A stretch of DNA of 64,000 nucleotides from Mycobacterium sp. ENV421 (GTDB lineage Bacteria; Actinomycetota; Actinomycetes; Mycobacteriales; Mycobacteriaceae). The stretch lies in the NCBI RefSeq assembly GCF_002887815.1, contig NZ_PDHO01000010.1, positions 1 through 64,000 on the forward strand. Direction: 5' to 3'. How positions within the stretch are numbered: position 1 is the first letter of the stretch; each line of letters opens with the position of its first letter. Of this stretch, positions 49,610-58,623 are shown piece by piece. The notes below the pieces were generated by a model. It was given only the letters and a program-made list of their open reading frames with translations, ran no database searches and had not been told where the DNA came from. The position numbers and the translations under genes are program-made.

Positions 49610-50953
49610 GTGCTGGAGCTGCTGGAAGACGTGCTGATCGCCTGGGACAAGGCGGCGGCGCAATCGGCGACGGACATACCAGCACCCGAATTGTTGGCCG
49701 TGCTCGAACGCGTCGAGCGGTTACGCCGACAACTGCCCGCGATGGAACACACCGTCCTGACACAGCTCCAGTCACAGACCTCGGCTGTCGATATAGGCGC
49801 CAAGTCCTGGCGCGCAGTGTTGACACACCGCCTCGGCATCAGCAGCGCCGACGCCACCCGCCGACTGAGTGACGCCGCTGAACTTGGACCGCGACAATCG
49901 CTAACCGGAGAAGCACTTCCACCGGCTCTACCTGCGACCGCGGCCGCCCAAGGCCGTGGAGAGATAGGCGCCGACCACGTATCAGTGATCCGGTCTTTCA
50001 TGGATCACTTACCCGCAGCGGTCGACGGGGCAACCCGCGAGCACGCCGAAGCCCAACTAGGCGGACTGGCCGGCGGGCTCACTCCGGAGGCACTGCGCAA
50101 ACTCGCCCACCAGCTGATGGCGATGATCAACCAGGACGGCATCCTCGACGACGAGCGCGACCAGGCCCGCAAACGCGGGATCGTCGTCGGTCCACAACAA
50201 GTCGACGGTATGAGCAGGATTTCCGGCTGGGCGGATCCGGAATTGCGAGCGGCTCTGGACGCCACCAACGCGAAGCTCGCGGCCCCGGGTTACTGCAATC
50301 CCGACGACGAAACACCCTGTGTCGATGGCACACCCAGCGAACGACAGATCACCGGTGACATGCGATCGGGCGCCCAGCGTACCCATGACGCACTCAAGAC
50401 CGTGTGCATGGCGATGCTCTCGTCTGGACAGCTGGGTCAACACAATGGCCTGCCGGTCACCATCGTCGCCACCACCACGCTGGAACAGCTGACCTCGGCC
50501 GCCGGGCTGGCCCACACCGGCGGCGACACCTATCTGCCCATGTCGACGGTCATCCGGTTGGCTGCCCGCGCACACCCTTATCTGACAGTCTTCGAATCAC
50601 CACGAGAGATCAAGCTCTATTACGGGCGCACCCGCCGAACCGCCAGTCCCGGGCAACGCCTCGCCCTCTACGCGATCGAGAGGGGGTGCACCAAACCGGG
50701 CTGCACCGCACCCGCGTACCACAGCCAAGTCCATCATGCCGTCCACGACTTTGCCCTCGGCGGCAACACCGACATCAACGAACTCACCCTGGCCTGTGGC
50801 TGTGACAACCGCATGGTCAACACCGGACCCACCGGCTGGACCACCCGAAAACGCAGACGGGACAACAAGACCGAATGGATTCCGCCGCCGCATCTCGACC
50901 GAGGTCAGACGCGGATCAACCTGTATCACCACCCCGAAGTGCTGCTCTGCTAG
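49610..50953 (+). CDS. DUF222 / HNH endonuclease-domain protein (13E12 family)
   Basis: A 447-aa protein of the mycobacterial 13E12 repeat family. DUF222 covers about residues 10-330; a C-terminal HNH nuclease-like module follows, with paired cysteines and histidines in CTKPGCTAPAYHSQVHH and HDFALGG, then ELTLACGCDNRMV. The GTG 49610 start is used; ATG 49599, typical of the family (MFEE), is in another frame, suggesting that a small indel moved the start. It lies between the two corrinoid operons, where M. tuberculosis has Rv2067c, blaC and sigC. A LexA box precedes it, linking it to the DNA-damage response. Its true activity is unknown. Confidence 0.82.
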   Translation: MLELLEDVLIAWDKAAAQSATDIPAPELLAVLERVERLRRQLPAMEHTVLTQLQSQTSAVDIGAKSWRAVLTHRLGISSADATRRLSDAAELGPRQSLTGEALPPALPATAAAQGRGEIGADHVSVIRSFMDHLPAAVDGATREHAEAQLGGLAGGLTPEALRKLAHQLMAMINQDGILDDERDQARKRGIVVGPQQVDGMSRISGWADPELRAALDATNAKLAAPGYCNPDDETPCVDGTPSERQITGDMRSGAQRTHDALKTVCMAMLSSGQLGQHNGLPVTIVATTTLEQLTSAAGLAHTGGDTYLPMSTVIRLAARAHPYLTVFESPREIKLYYGRTRRTASPGQRLALYAIERGCTKPGCTAPAYHSQVHHAVHDFALGGNTDINELTLACGCDNRMVNTGPTGWTTRKRRRDNKTEWIPPPHLDRGQTRINLYHHPEVLLC

Positions 50954-51675
50954 AGACGCTCCACCCAGGCTGCCGCCTCGTCCACGGTGTCAACAGCCGT
51001 GACACCCGCGGGCAGCGGCGGCCGGTCGATCATCACCACGGTGACGCCGAGGTCTCTGGCGGCGGCGAGTTTGGCCTCGGTCAGCGCTCCCCCGCTGTTC
51101 TTGGTGACCAGCACGTCGATCCGGTTGTCCCGCAGCAGTGCGCACTCGTCGTCGTAGCCGTACGGCCCGCGCGACAGCACCACCTCGTGGTTGCGCGGGA
51201 GCACTTCGGCATCCGGCGGTGTCACCACCCGGATCAGGAACCACGCATTGCTGCCGGTGAACGGCCTCACCCCGGACCGGCCGGTGGTGAGGAACACCCG
51301 CGAAAAGCCTTGTTCGGCAATGTGATCAGCCGCTTCGACGTCGGAGGCCACCTGTACCGTGCCGGCCGGGTCCCACGCCGGGCGGGACAGCACCAGGTAC
51401 GGCACGCCCAGTTCGGCGCAGGCTTGTGCCGCGTGCGCGGTCATGGTGGCGGCGAACGGGTGCGTGGCGTCGACAACGGCCCCGATGTCGTTGGCACGCA
51501 GCCACTGTCGTAGACCGTCCACTCCGCCGAATCCGCCGATGCGGACCGGCCCGACCGGCAGCGCCGGATCTGGCACCCGGCCGGCCAGCGAGCTGACGAT
51601 GTCGCAGTCCGGGTGCAGCCGAGCCGCCAGCGCCCGCGCCTCGCCGGTGCCGCCCAGCAACAAGATCCGCATCAA
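50950..51675 (-). CDS. cobK: Precorrin-6A reductase CobK
   Basis: A 241-aa NADPH-dependent reductase of precorrin-6A to 6B. The N-terminal LLGGTGEARALAARL, the GGFGGVDGLRQWL and DATHPFAATMTAHAAQAC segments, and VTKNSGGALTEAKLAAARDL near the end identify the CobK/CbiJ family. The start overlaps the cobM stop by 4 bp, and its own stop overlaps the DUF222 stop by 4 bp. Confidence 0.94.
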   Translation of the reverse strand: MMRILLLGGTGEARALAARLHPDCDIVSSLAGRVPDPALPVGPVRIGGFGGVDGLRQWLRANDIGAVVDATHPFAATMTAHAAQACAELGVPYLVLSRPAWDPAGTVQVASDVEAADHIAEQGFSRVFLTTGRSGVRPFTGSNAWFLIRVVTPPDAEVLPRNHEVVLSRGPYGYDDECALLRDNRIDVLVTKNSGGALTEAKLAAARDLGVTVVMIDRPPLPAGVTAVDTVDEAAAWVERL

Positions 51676-52427
51676 TGCCTGCTGCCGCGAGTGCGGCCCG
51701 AGGAGTACAGGTAGCTGTCGGTGAAGCCCTCGGCGGCAAGTACATCCCCGACGATGATCACCGCGGTCTTGGTGATCTGCGCGTCGTGCATCTTGGCGGC
51801 GATGTCGGCCAGCGTGCCGCGCAGCACGGTCTCCTTCGGCCAGCTGGCGAACGCGACGACAGCGACCGGGGTGTCCGGGCGGTAGCCACCGTCGAGCAGT
51901 TCCGGCACGATCGCGTCGATCCGGTGTGCGGCCAGGTGCAGTACCAGCGTCGCTCCGGGCTTGCTGAGGGTGACCAGGTCCTCACCCTCCGGCATCGCGG
52001 TCGACAGGGTGGACACCCGGCTCAGCGTCACGGTCTGGGCCACCCCGGGCACGGTGAGCTCTCGGCCGAGCGCCGCGGCTGCGGCGGCGAATGCCGGTAC
52101 GCCGGGCACGATTTCGTAGCCGATACCGAGCGCGTCGAGGTGACGGCACTGCTCGGCCAGCGCGCTGTAGATCGCCGGGTCACCCGAGTGCAGCCGCGCC
52201 ACATCGAGCCCGGCAGCGTCGGCTTCGGCCAACTCGGCGATGATCTGCTCCAGCGTCAGCGGTCCGGTGTCGACCACTGTGGCGTCGGCGGGGCACAGCG
52301 CCAGCAGATCGTCGGGCATGATCGAGCCGGCGTAGAGGCAGACCGGGCACTTTTGCAGCAGCCGCTGCCCCCGCACGGTGATGAGGTCGGCCGCACCCGG
52401 ACCGGCACCGATGAAGTACACCGTCAC
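51672..52427 (-). CDS. cobM: Precorrin-4 C11-methyltransferase CobM
   Basis: A 251-aa tetrapyrrole methyltransferase. The N-terminal FIGAGPGAADLITVRG, LYAGSIMPDDLLAL and HSGDPAIYSALAEQ segments are those of CobM/CbiF. GTG 52427 is chosen because it starts the domain and overlaps the cobL stop (GTGA); the longer frame upstream is a shadow of cobL. It acts between CobIJ and CobK in the pathway. Confidence 0.95.
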   Translation of the reverse strand: MTVYFIGAGPGAADLITVRGQRLLQKCPVCLYAGSIMPDDLLALCPADATVVDTGPLTLEQIIAELAEADAAGLDVARLHSGDPAIYSALAEQCRHLDALGIGYEIVPGVPAFAAAAAALGRELTVPGVAQTVTLSRVSTLSTAMPEGEDLVTLSKPGATLVLHLAAHRIDAIVPELLDGGYRPDTPVAVVAFASWPKETVLRGTLADIAAKMHDAQITKTAVIIVGDVLAAEGFTDSYLYSSGRTRGSRH

Positions 52428-53599
52428 TGCTTGGTCACCACCCACTGAGTGACGGGCATGGCCGGTCGCCAGCCGGTGAAGCCACCGACAGGTTCGCCCG
52501 TGTAATGCTGAAACTTCCGGAGTTCGCCGCCCACCTTCGAATGCCACTGAGCGAGAAGTGCTTCCGATTCGACGGTGACGGCATTGGCGACCAGTCGCCC
52601 GCCGACCGGCAGGTATTTCCAACACTCATCCATCAAGCCCGGCTGGCTGACCCCGCCGCCGATGAAGATCACGTCCGGCGTCGGCACTGTGTCGAACATC
52701 TCGGGAGCGTCGAAGGTCACCTCGACTCGCACACCGAACGCCCGTACATTGGCCTCGATTCGTTCGCGACGCCCGGCGACGCGCTCGAAGGCCGTTGCGC
52801 GACAACCCGGCCCGCTACGGCACCACTCGATGGCGATACTGCCCGAACCGGATCCGACATCCCACAGCGACTCACCTGGCCGCGGTGCCAGCGCGGCGAT
52901 GGTGACCGCACGCATCGCCTGCTTGGTGATCTGCCCGTCATGCGCGAACGCAGCATCCGGAAGGACGGACGACTGCCGCTCATCGGGCAGGTAGTGCACC
53001 GCGACGACGTTGAGATCGTCGACGCCCTCAGGCGGGTCGTCGGCCCAATCGCGCGCGGTACGGGTGCGGTAACGCTCTCCGGGACCGCCGAGTTGCTCCA
53101 GGACAGTGAATTCCGAGTGACCCCGCCCGGTTTCGGTCAGTAGGCGCGCCAGCTGCGCCGGGCCCTGACCGTCACGGGTCAGCACGATCGCGCGGCCCCC
53201 TCGGCGCACAGCCGCTGCCGGGACGTCCAGCATCAGGCTGATCACCTCGGTGTCCTGAACCGACCAGCCGAGCCGGGCACAGGCCAGGGTCACACTCGAC
53301 ACATGCGGCAACACCCGCACCCGGTCGGCCCCGCACAGCCGGATCAGCGAGGCGCCGACACCGTGCAGCATCGGATCGCCACTGGCCACCACATGCACGT
53401 CACCGTCGAAGTCCCGGACCGCGCACAACGCGTCCAGGAAGGGCTTGCCCCATTCCCGCCGCTCGGCGATGACCGACTCGTCCAACAGATCCAGCTGACG
53501 TTTCGCTCCGAATATCACGGTGGCCCTGCGCAATTCGGCACTGGATGTCGGCGCCAGACCGGCCATGCCGTCCGCACCGATCCCCACCACGAAGATCAT
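52424..53599 (-). CDS. cobL: Precorrin-6Y C5,15-methyltransferase (decarboxylating) CobL
   Basis: A 391-aa bifunctional enzyme with an N-terminal CbiE domain (VVGIGADGMAGL, SGDPMLHGVGASL, about residues 1-200) and a C-terminal CbiT domain (LWDVGSGSGSIAIEWCR as SAM motif I, about 205-391). It methylates C-5 and C-15 and decarboxylates the acetate side chain. ATG 53599 overlaps the SDR stop (ATGA). It is followed by cobM and cobK in one operon. Confidence 0.95.
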   Translation of the reverse strand: MIFVVGIGADGMAGLAPTSSAELRRATVIFGAKRQLDLLDESVIAERREWGKPFLDALCAVRDFDGDVHVVASGDPMLHGVGASLIRLCGADRVRVLPHVSSVTLACARLGWSVQDTEVISLMLDVPAAAVRRGGRAIVLTRDGQGPAQLARLLTETGRGHSEFTVLEQLGGPGERYRTRTARDWADDPPEGVDDLNVVAVHYLPDERQSSVLPDAAFAHDGQITKQAMRAVTIAALAPRPGESLWDVGSGSGSIAIEWCRSGPGCRATAFERVAGRRERIEANVRAFGVRVEVTFDAPEMFDTVPTPDVIFIGGGVSQPGLMDECWKYLPVGGRLVANAVTVESEALLAQWHSKVGGELRKFQHYTGEPVGGFTGWRPAMPVTQWVVTKQ

Positions 53600-54345
53600 C
53601 GGGGCATCCTCCGCCACACGGCGCGGGGCGTCATCCGAAACGCGAACGCCAGCAGGCGAAGTGGTGTCGGCACCCACACCTCGCGACGCCCGCCGCGAAG
53701 TGCCCGGGCGGTCGCGTCGGCCACCTTGGCGGGCGTGGTGGACAACGGCGCGGGGTCCATGCCCTCGGTCATCCGGCCGATCACGAAGCCCGGCCGGACA
53801 AGTAGCAGCTGCACACCGCTGCCGTGCAGCGCGTCGGACAGCCCGGATGCGAAGGCGTCCAGTCCGGCCTTGGCCGAGCCGTAGACGTAGTTGGCGCGAC
53901 GCGCCCGCACCCCGGCGATCGACGAGAAGACCACGATCGCACCCCGGCCTGCCGTGCGCATCGCCGCGGCCAGGTGCGTCAGCAGGCTGACCTGCGCCAC
54001 ATAGTCGGTGTGCACCACCGCCACCGCGTGCGCAGCGTCGGCTTCGGCACGGGCTTGATCGCCCAGGATCCCGAAAGCCAGGACGGCCGTGCCGATCGGT
54101 CCGTGCTCGGCCGCCAGACGCTCCAGCAGCGGACCGTGGGCCGCGACGTCGTCGGCGTCGAACTCGACGGTGTGTACCGCCACGGCGCCGGCTGCGCGCA
54201 CCGCGCTGACCTGCTCCTCCAGCTGTTCGGCACGCCGCGCCGCCAGCACCACGGTGGCGCCGGGCGCCAACCGCTGCGCGAGCTCGACGCCGATCTCGCT
54301 GCGGCCGCCGAAGATCACGACCGGACCGGCCCCCGTGTCACTCAC
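53596..54345 (-). CDS. Short-chain dehydrogenase/reductase, Rv2073c type
   Basis: A 249-aa Rossmann oxidoreductase. The glycine motif is GGRSEIG, an altered form of the usual TGxxxGIG, as in DprE2-like SDRs. The catalytic Ser (FSSIAG), Tyr and Lys (YVYGSAKAG) are present. The C-terminal hydrophobic part ([21 protein letters not shown]) could touch the membrane. It precedes cobL by a 4-bp overlap, as Rv2073c does. The substrate is unknown. The GTG start has a TAATCT -10 box 6 nt upstream. Confidence 0.83.
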   Translation of the reverse strand: MSDTGAGPVVIFGGRSEIGVELAQRLAPGATVVLAARRAEQLEEQVSAVRAAGAVAVHTVEFDADDVAAHGPLLERLAAEHGPIGTAVLAFGILGDQARAEADAAHAVAVVHTDYVAQVSLLTHLAAAMRTAGRGAIVVFSSIAGVRARRANYVYGSAKAGLDAFASGLSDALHGSGVQLLLVRPGFVIGRMTEGMDPAPLSTTPAKVADATARALRGGRREVWVPTPLRLLAFAFRMTPRAVWRRMPR

Positions 54346-54351
54346 ACCTCG

Positions 54352-54373
54352 AGATTATTCACTGCGATACCGT
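54352..54373. promoter_or_regulatory. Divergent leaderless promoters of the SDR/cobLMK and F420 genes
   Basis: TAATCT (minus, 54357-54352) is 6 nt from the SDR GTG and TACCGT (plus, 54368-54373) is 8 nt from the biliverdin reductase ATG. The minus promoter probably drives SDR-cobL-cobM-cobK. Confidence 0.45.
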
Positions 54374-54381
54374 GGGCGTTG

Positions 54382-54795
54382 ATGGCGAACTCAACGACCC
54401 GGCTGACCAGCGATGCGCTGGCATTCCTCACCGAACGCCACCTCGCGATGCTGACGACACTGCGCGCCGACAACTCGCCGCACGTGGTGGCGGTCGGCTT
54501 CACCTTCGATCCCAAGACCCACATCGCCCGGGTCATCACCAGCGACGGCTCGCAGAAGGCGATCAACGCCGAGCGCTCCGGCGTCGGCGTGCTGTCGCAG
54601 GTCGACGGTGCCCGCTGGCTGTCCCTCGAAGGCCAGGCCAGCGTCAACCGGGACCCCGCCGCGGTCCGCGACGCCGAGCTTCGGTACGCCCAGCGCTATC
54701 GCACGCCGCGGGTCAATCCCAAGCGTGTCGTCATCGAGGTGCACATCACCCGGGTGCTGGGCTCGTCGGGTCTGCTGGACCACACGAAGGCTTAA
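54382..54795 (+). CDS. F420-dependent biliverdin reductase, Rv2074 type
   Basis: A 137-aa split-barrel F420-binding protein. The sequence pattern ([38 protein letters not shown], and [16 protein letters not shown] near the end) and the neighbour SDR/cobL match Rv2074, shown to reduce biliverdin-IXa with F420H2. Its stop and that of pepE overlap within the 4 bases TTAA. Confidence 0.85.
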   Translation: MANSTTRLTSDALAFLTERHLAMLTTLRADNSPHVVAVGFTFDPKTHIARVITSDGSQKAINAERSGVGVLSQVDGARWLSLEGQASVNRDPAAVRDAELRYAQRYRTPRVNPKRVVIEVHITRVLGSSGLLDHTKA

Positions 54796-55910
54796 ACCGG
54801 GACCACCGTCAGCCCGTGCGGGCCGGTGTTCACCGCTTCAGCGCCGTCGGCGGTGACGATCACGATGTCCTCGATGCGGGCACCCCAGTGGCCGGGGAAG
54901 TAGATTCCCGGCTCGACCGAGAACGCCATCCCCTCCGCCAGCGGCAGGTCGTTGCCCGCGACGATGTAGGGCTCCTCGTGGACCGAAAGTCCGATGCCGT
55001 GCCCCGTGCGGTGCACGAAATACTCGGCCAGCCCCGCTTCGGCGAGCACGTCGCGGGCGGCGGCGTCGACCTGCTCGGCCGTCACCCCGGGCCGCACCGC
55101 CTCGACCGCGGCGGCCTGCGCGGTCTGCAGCACCGCATACTGGTGCGCGATGTCGGCGCCGGGCTCGCCCAGGCTGTAGGTGCGGGTGCAGTCTGAGTTG
55201 TAGCCGGGCGCGTACGGGCCGCCGATGTCGACGACGACGATGTCGCCGGCCTCCAGGACCCGGTCGGACTGTTCGTGGTGCGGGTCGGCGCCGTGCGGGC
55301 CGGACCCGACGATGATGAACGCCACCGCTGAATGCCCTTCGGCCACAATGGCTTCGGCGATATCTGCGGCGACCTCGGCTTCCGTGCGGCCGGGTCTGAG
55401 GAACTCGGGCACCCGGGCGTGCACCCGGTCGATCGCGGCACCCGCCTTGCGCAGGGCGTCGATCTCTGCCGGATCCTTGATCATCCGCAGCGATCGCAAG
55501 ACCTCGGTGGCGAGCACCGGCACCGCGCCGAGCCGTTCGGCCAGCGGCAACAGGTGCAGCGCCGGCATCGAGTCGGTCACCGCGATCCGGGCATGTCCCC
55601 CCAGGGCGGCCGACACCAGCTCGTACGGGTCGTCGCCGTCGACCCAATCCTGCACGCTCAGGCCGAGTTCGAGGATCGCGGAATCCTTGAGCGACGCCAG
55701 TTCCAGCCGCGGCACCACCACGGTCGGCGCGCCGGTCGCCGGTACCACCAGCGCGGTCAGCCGCTCGAACGTCTGCGCCGCCGAGCCGACCAGATAGCGC
55801 AGGTCGTATCCCGGGGTGATCACCAGCCCGGCCACCCCGGCAGCGGAGGCCGCGGCTGCTGCGGCGGCGAGCCGGCGGGCATAGACGTCGCTACTGAAAC
55901 GGTCGGTCAT
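54792..55910 (-). CDS. pepE: Xaa-Pro dipeptidase PepE
   Basis: A 372-aa M24 metallopeptidase, cleaving dipeptides with C-terminal proline. The creatinase-type N-terminal domain covers about 1-145. The metal ligands are visible in [35 protein letters not shown] and ARIEDIV. ATG 55910 is chosen because a TAGCCT box lies 7 nt upstream and the length matches M. tuberculosis PepE. It is divergent from an unknown gene. Confidence 0.93.
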   Translation of the reverse strand: MTDRFSSDVYARRLAAAAAAASAAGVAGLVITPGYDLRYLVGSAAQTFERLTALVVPATGAPTVVVPRLELASLKDSAILELGLSVQDWVDGDDPYELVSAALGGHARIAVTDSMPALHLLPLAERLGAVPVLATEVLRSLRMIKDPAEIDALRKAGAAIDRVHARVPEFLRPGRTEAEVAADIAEAIVAEGHSAVAFIIVGSGPHGADPHHEQSDRVLEAGDIVVVDIGGPYAPGYNSDCTRTYSLGEPGADIAHQYAVLQTAQAAAVEAVRPGVTAEQVDAAARDVLAEAGLAEYFVHRTGHGIGLSVHEEPYIVAGNDLPLAEGMAFSVEPGIYFPGHWGARIEDIVIVTADGAEAVNTGPHGLTVVPV

Positions 55911-55917
55911 GCCAGCC

Positions 55918-55939
55918 AGGCTAGCCGCAGGCATACGAT
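55918..55939. promoter_or_regulatory. Divergent leaderless promoters of pepE and the unknown gene
   Basis: TAGCCT (minus, 55923-55918) is 7 nt from the pepE ATG and TACGAT (plus, 55934-55939) is 6 nt from ATG 55946. Only 35 bp separate the two start codons. Confidence 0.45.
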
Positions 55940-55945
55940 GACGCG

Positions 55946-56794
55946 ATGCTCCGCGATATCCGTGAGCTCGCCGACGACCCCGCGGCCTACGCCGCCGAGC
56001 TCAACCGGCGTTGGGGTGGGCTACTCAGCTATCGCTATCTGGGCCGCAGCTACTCGTCGATGGACGTCGACGCCCAGGACACCGTCGCGATCCGTCACGA
56101 CATGCGCAACCCGGCAGGCGGCCTCTACCTGGCGGTGCTGGGCATCGTGTCCCCGGACAGCGGACTGGTCTCCGACCTCGAGGCGGTGCCCAACCCGGTG
56201 ATCCACTCCATCCAGGTGGTCGATCCCGGCCACGGCGTACGCCGCATCGAGATCCGGTCCGAGAACCTCAAGCGCGGCAGGCAGATGGCGTACAGCCGAT
56301 CGCGGATCATCGACGCGGACAACCCTTCTCGGGTGCTGGCGCTCAACGAGGGCCAGGGCGTGAGCATCGGTGTCCCACCGGACGGACTGGGCAAGATGGA
56401 GCTCAACCCGATCGAGGTCGTCGACTCCCCCGACCTGCCGCCACTGTGGCAGGTCTTCGGCGCGGTCCGGCGCGCGGGCGGGGCGTGGGCGATGCCGGAG
56501 CTCTCGGTGGAGGTGGCGTCGCCGGACGCCGCGATGCACGTCGGCCCCCAGTTCGTGATCCTGGAGACGGCCGCGCTCGACGCCGCGGCCGCTGTGGTGG
56601 GCACCGACCGCCTGCAGGGAGTCAGCTCGCATGTGATGTTCCTGGCGCGCGGCAAGATCGGGCCGTTCCGGGCCGACGCCGAGCCGATTCGCGGGCCCGG
56701 CGGCACCGTCGCGGTGCACGTCACGTTGCATGACGAAGGCGCCGGCGACAAGGCGATCACCACCGGTTCGTATCTGTTCCGCTACGGCGGGTAG
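55946..56794 (+). CDS. Hypothetical protein, possibly hotdog-fold (thioesterase-like)
   Basis: A 282-aa soluble protein. Two halves can be distinguished, around residues 1-150 and 160-282. The second has a pattern like acyl-CoA thioesterase/hotdog sequences ([17 protein letters not shown], then [22 protein letters not shown]), and the first has [14 protein letters not shown]. No catalytic residue is certain. It lies between pepE and the exonuclease; no counterpart there is known to me in M. tuberculosis. The ATG at 55946 has a -10 box 6 nt upstream. Confidence 0.6.
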   Translation: MLRDIRELADDPAAYAAELNRRWGGLLSYRYLGRSYSSMDVDAQDTVAIRHDMRNPAGGLYLAVLGIVSPDSGLVSDLEAVPNPVIHSIQVVDPGHGVRRIEIRSENLKRGRQMAYSRSRIIDADNPSRVLALNEGQGVSIGVPPDGLGKMELNPIEVVDSPDLPPLWQVFGAVRRAGGAWAMPELSVEVASPDAAMHVGPQFVILETAALDAAAAVVGTDRLQGVSSHVMFLARGKIGPFRADAEPIRGPGGTVAVHVTLHDEGAGDKAITTGSYLFRYGG

Positions 56795-56816
56795 CCAGAC
56801 TGGCAGGATGGCTCGC

Positions 56817-57770
56817 ATGTCTGCACCGGTGTTGCTGCTCGACGGCGCGAGCATGTGGTTTCGTTCGTTCTTCGGGGTGCCCTCGTCGATCACCGCACCC
56901 GACGGCCGACAGGTCAACGCCGTGCGCGGCTTCCTGGACAGTGTGGCGACGCTGATCACCCGCGAACGCCCGGGCCGCCTGGTGGTGTGCCTCGATCTGG
57001 ACTGGCGCCCACAATTCCGGGTCGATGCGATCCCGTCGTACAAGTCGCACCGCGTTGCGGAAGAAAAGCCAAGCGGGGAAACGGATTTGGAAGAGGTCCC
57101 CGACGAGCTCAGTCATCAGGTCGAGATGATCATGGAGCTGCTCGACGCGTTCGGGATCGCCACCGCGGGAGCGGAAGGCTACGAAGCCGACGACGTGCTG
57201 GGCACGCTGGCCACCGCCGAGACGCGCGATCCTGTGGTGGTCGTCAGCGGCGACCGCGACCTGTTGCAGTTGGTGGGTGACGATCCCGTCGCGGTGCGGG
57301 TCCTCTATCTGGGCCGCGGGTTGTCGAACGCCACGATGTTCGGACCTGCCGAGGTTGCCGAAAAGTACGGGGTGCCCGCGCATCGGGCCGGTGCCGCCTA
57401 TGCCGAACTGGCGCTGCTGCGCGGCGATCCGTCCGACGGCCTGCCCGGGGTGCCGGGCGTCGGGGAGAAGACGGCGGCCACGCTGCTGTCCCAGTACGGA
57501 TCGCTGGAGGACATCCTGGCCGCCGCGCACGACCCGAAATCGAGACTGTCCAAGGCTTTTCGCAGCAAGATTCTGGCGGCGACCGACTACATCGAGGCGG
57601 CCGGACCGGTGGTGCAGGTGGCCCGCGACGCACCGGTGGAATTCAGCACCGATCACGACCGGCTACCGCTGGCGGCCGCCGACCCATCACGCGTCGCGGA
57701 ACTGGCCAACGCCTACGGCGTCGGATCGTCGATCGGCCGCCTGCAGAAAGCGCTGGATGCCCTCGACTAG
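56817..57770 (+). CDS. 5'-3' exonuclease, Rv2090 type
   Basis: A 317-aa FEN-family nuclease like the exonuclease domain of DNA polymerase I, standing alone. The N-terminal [42 protein letters not shown] and [12 protein letters not shown] carry the acidic metal sites; the helix-3-turn-helix is [20 protein letters not shown]. It likely removes RNA primers or flaps. ATG 56817 has AGGA 7 nt upstream; ATG 56808 is an alternative. It precedes the DUF4333 membrane gene convergently. Confidence 0.88.
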   Translation: MSAPVLLLDGASMWFRSFFGVPSSITAPDGRQVNAVRGFLDSVATLITRERPGRLVVCLDLDWRPQFRVDAIPSYKSHRVAEEKPSGETDLEEVPDELSHQVEMIMELLDAFGIATAGAEGYEADDVLGTLATAETRDPVVVVSGDRDLLQLVGDDPVAVRVLYLGRGLSNATMFGPAEVAEKYGVPAHRAGAAYAELALLRGDPSDGLPGVPGVGEKTAATLLSQYGSLEDILAAAHDPKSRLSKAFRSKILAATDYIEAAGPVVQVARDAPVEFSTDHDRLPLAAADPSRVAELANAYGVGSSIGRLQKALDALD

Positions 57771-57839
57771 CTACGTCGGCATATGACGCCGCCGAGCGGC
57801 TACTTCGGCACATGACGCCGCCGAGCGGCTACTTCGGCC
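57771..57839. repeat. 29-bp tandem repeat at a gene end
   Basis: Two nearly identical 29-bp units (57771-57799 and 57800-57828) and a partial third copy (57829-57839) fill the gap between convergent genes. Each carries CTA, so on the minus strand the TAG stop of the DUF4333 gene is followed by two more TAGs at 29-bp steps. Each unit also has CATATGACG or CACATGACG. It arose by duplication of the 3' end of the DUF4333 gene with its flank. Confidence 0.75.
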
Positions 57840-58566
57840 GGCCGACCTCGTAGGTGCCCTTGTCGTCCTGGAAGGTGACCGTCACCTGACGCTTCGTGCC
57901 GTCGATGCTCACCTCGCAGGTGAAGGTGTCACCCTTCTTGACCGTCGGGTTCTGGCCGTTGTTGCACTTGACGTCTTTGACGTTCTTGGCGCCGTAGCCG
58001 TTGGTCTCGTCGGTGAGGATGTTCTGCACGCCCTGCTGGGCCTTGCCGATATCGAGCTTGGTGGTCACGAAGAAGCCGGGCTTCCAGAAGCCCAGAACCA
58101 GCACGACGGCGACGACGATCGCGGCCAGCACTCCGATGACCGCGAACAGCACTGTCGAGGACTTCTTGGCGCCCTCGTCGCCGGGCTGCGGGTACTGGCC
58201 CGGCTGCTGCGGGTATTGACCCGGCTGCTGCGGGTACTGACCCGGCTGCTGCGGGTACTGACCGTACGGCGGCTGCCCGTACTGCGGATACTGCTGACCC
58301 GGCTGCGCGTAGGTGCCCGGGTTGTACTCGGTCGGCTGCTGGTACGGCTGCTGCGGGTACTGCTGACCGGGCTGTTGGCCGTACTGCGGATATTGCTGCG
58401 GGGTGTAGGCGGGCGGCTGCCAGGCCGGCGGCTCACCGGACGGCTGCTGCCAGGCCGGGGCTTCGCTGCCGCTGGGCTGCTGCTCGGAGCCGGAGGCAGG
58501 CTGATCCTGACCTTGCCCGGGTTGAGCCTGCCAGGGATTAGGTTCTGATCCCTGCGGTCCGCTCAT
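57829..58566 (-). CDS. Membrane-anchored DUF4333 protein, Rv2091c type
   Basis: A 245-aa protein. Residues 1-135 are Gln/Pro/Tyr/Gly-rich, with tandem QYPQQPG units (four near residues 105-130, encoded by 21-bp repeats at about 58190-58275). One transmembrane helix (about 141-163) leads to an extracytoplasmic DUF4333 domain with one Cys pair (VKCNNGQ, FTCEVSI). It corresponds by position to Rv2091c next to helY. Function unknown; the low-complexity cytoplasmic end could be a scaffold. The repeats may vary between strains. Confidence 0.78.
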   Translation of the reverse strand: MSGPQGSEPNPWQAQPGQGQDQPASGSEQQPSGSEAPAWQQPSGEPPAWQPPAYTPQQYPQYGQQPGQQYPQQPYQQPTEYNPGTYAQPGQQYPQYGQPPYGQYPQQPGQYPQQPGQYPQQPGQYPQPGDEGAKKSSTVLFAVIGVLAAIVVAVVLVLGFWKPGFFVTTKLDIGKAQQGVQNILTDETNGYGAKNVKDVKCNNGQNPTVKKGDTFTCEVSIDGTKRQVTVTFQDDKGTYEVGRPK

Positions 58567-58623
58567 CGTCTCTCCTTGATCTGGTAGCGATTCGCCGCTC
58601 CCACCGTAGCGGCTTGCATGAGC

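Noticed and set aside
49610..50953. The DUF222-HNH gene as a homing endonuclease or intein-type mobile element
   Set aside because: It is a free-standing gene with its own SOS-type promoter; no flanking direct repeats or interrupted host gene were seen.
58190..58275. Short tandem repeats in the DUF4333 membrane gene as a non-coding satellite
   Set aside because: The unit is 21 bp, stays in frame and encodes repeated QYPQQPG residues, so it belongs to the protein.
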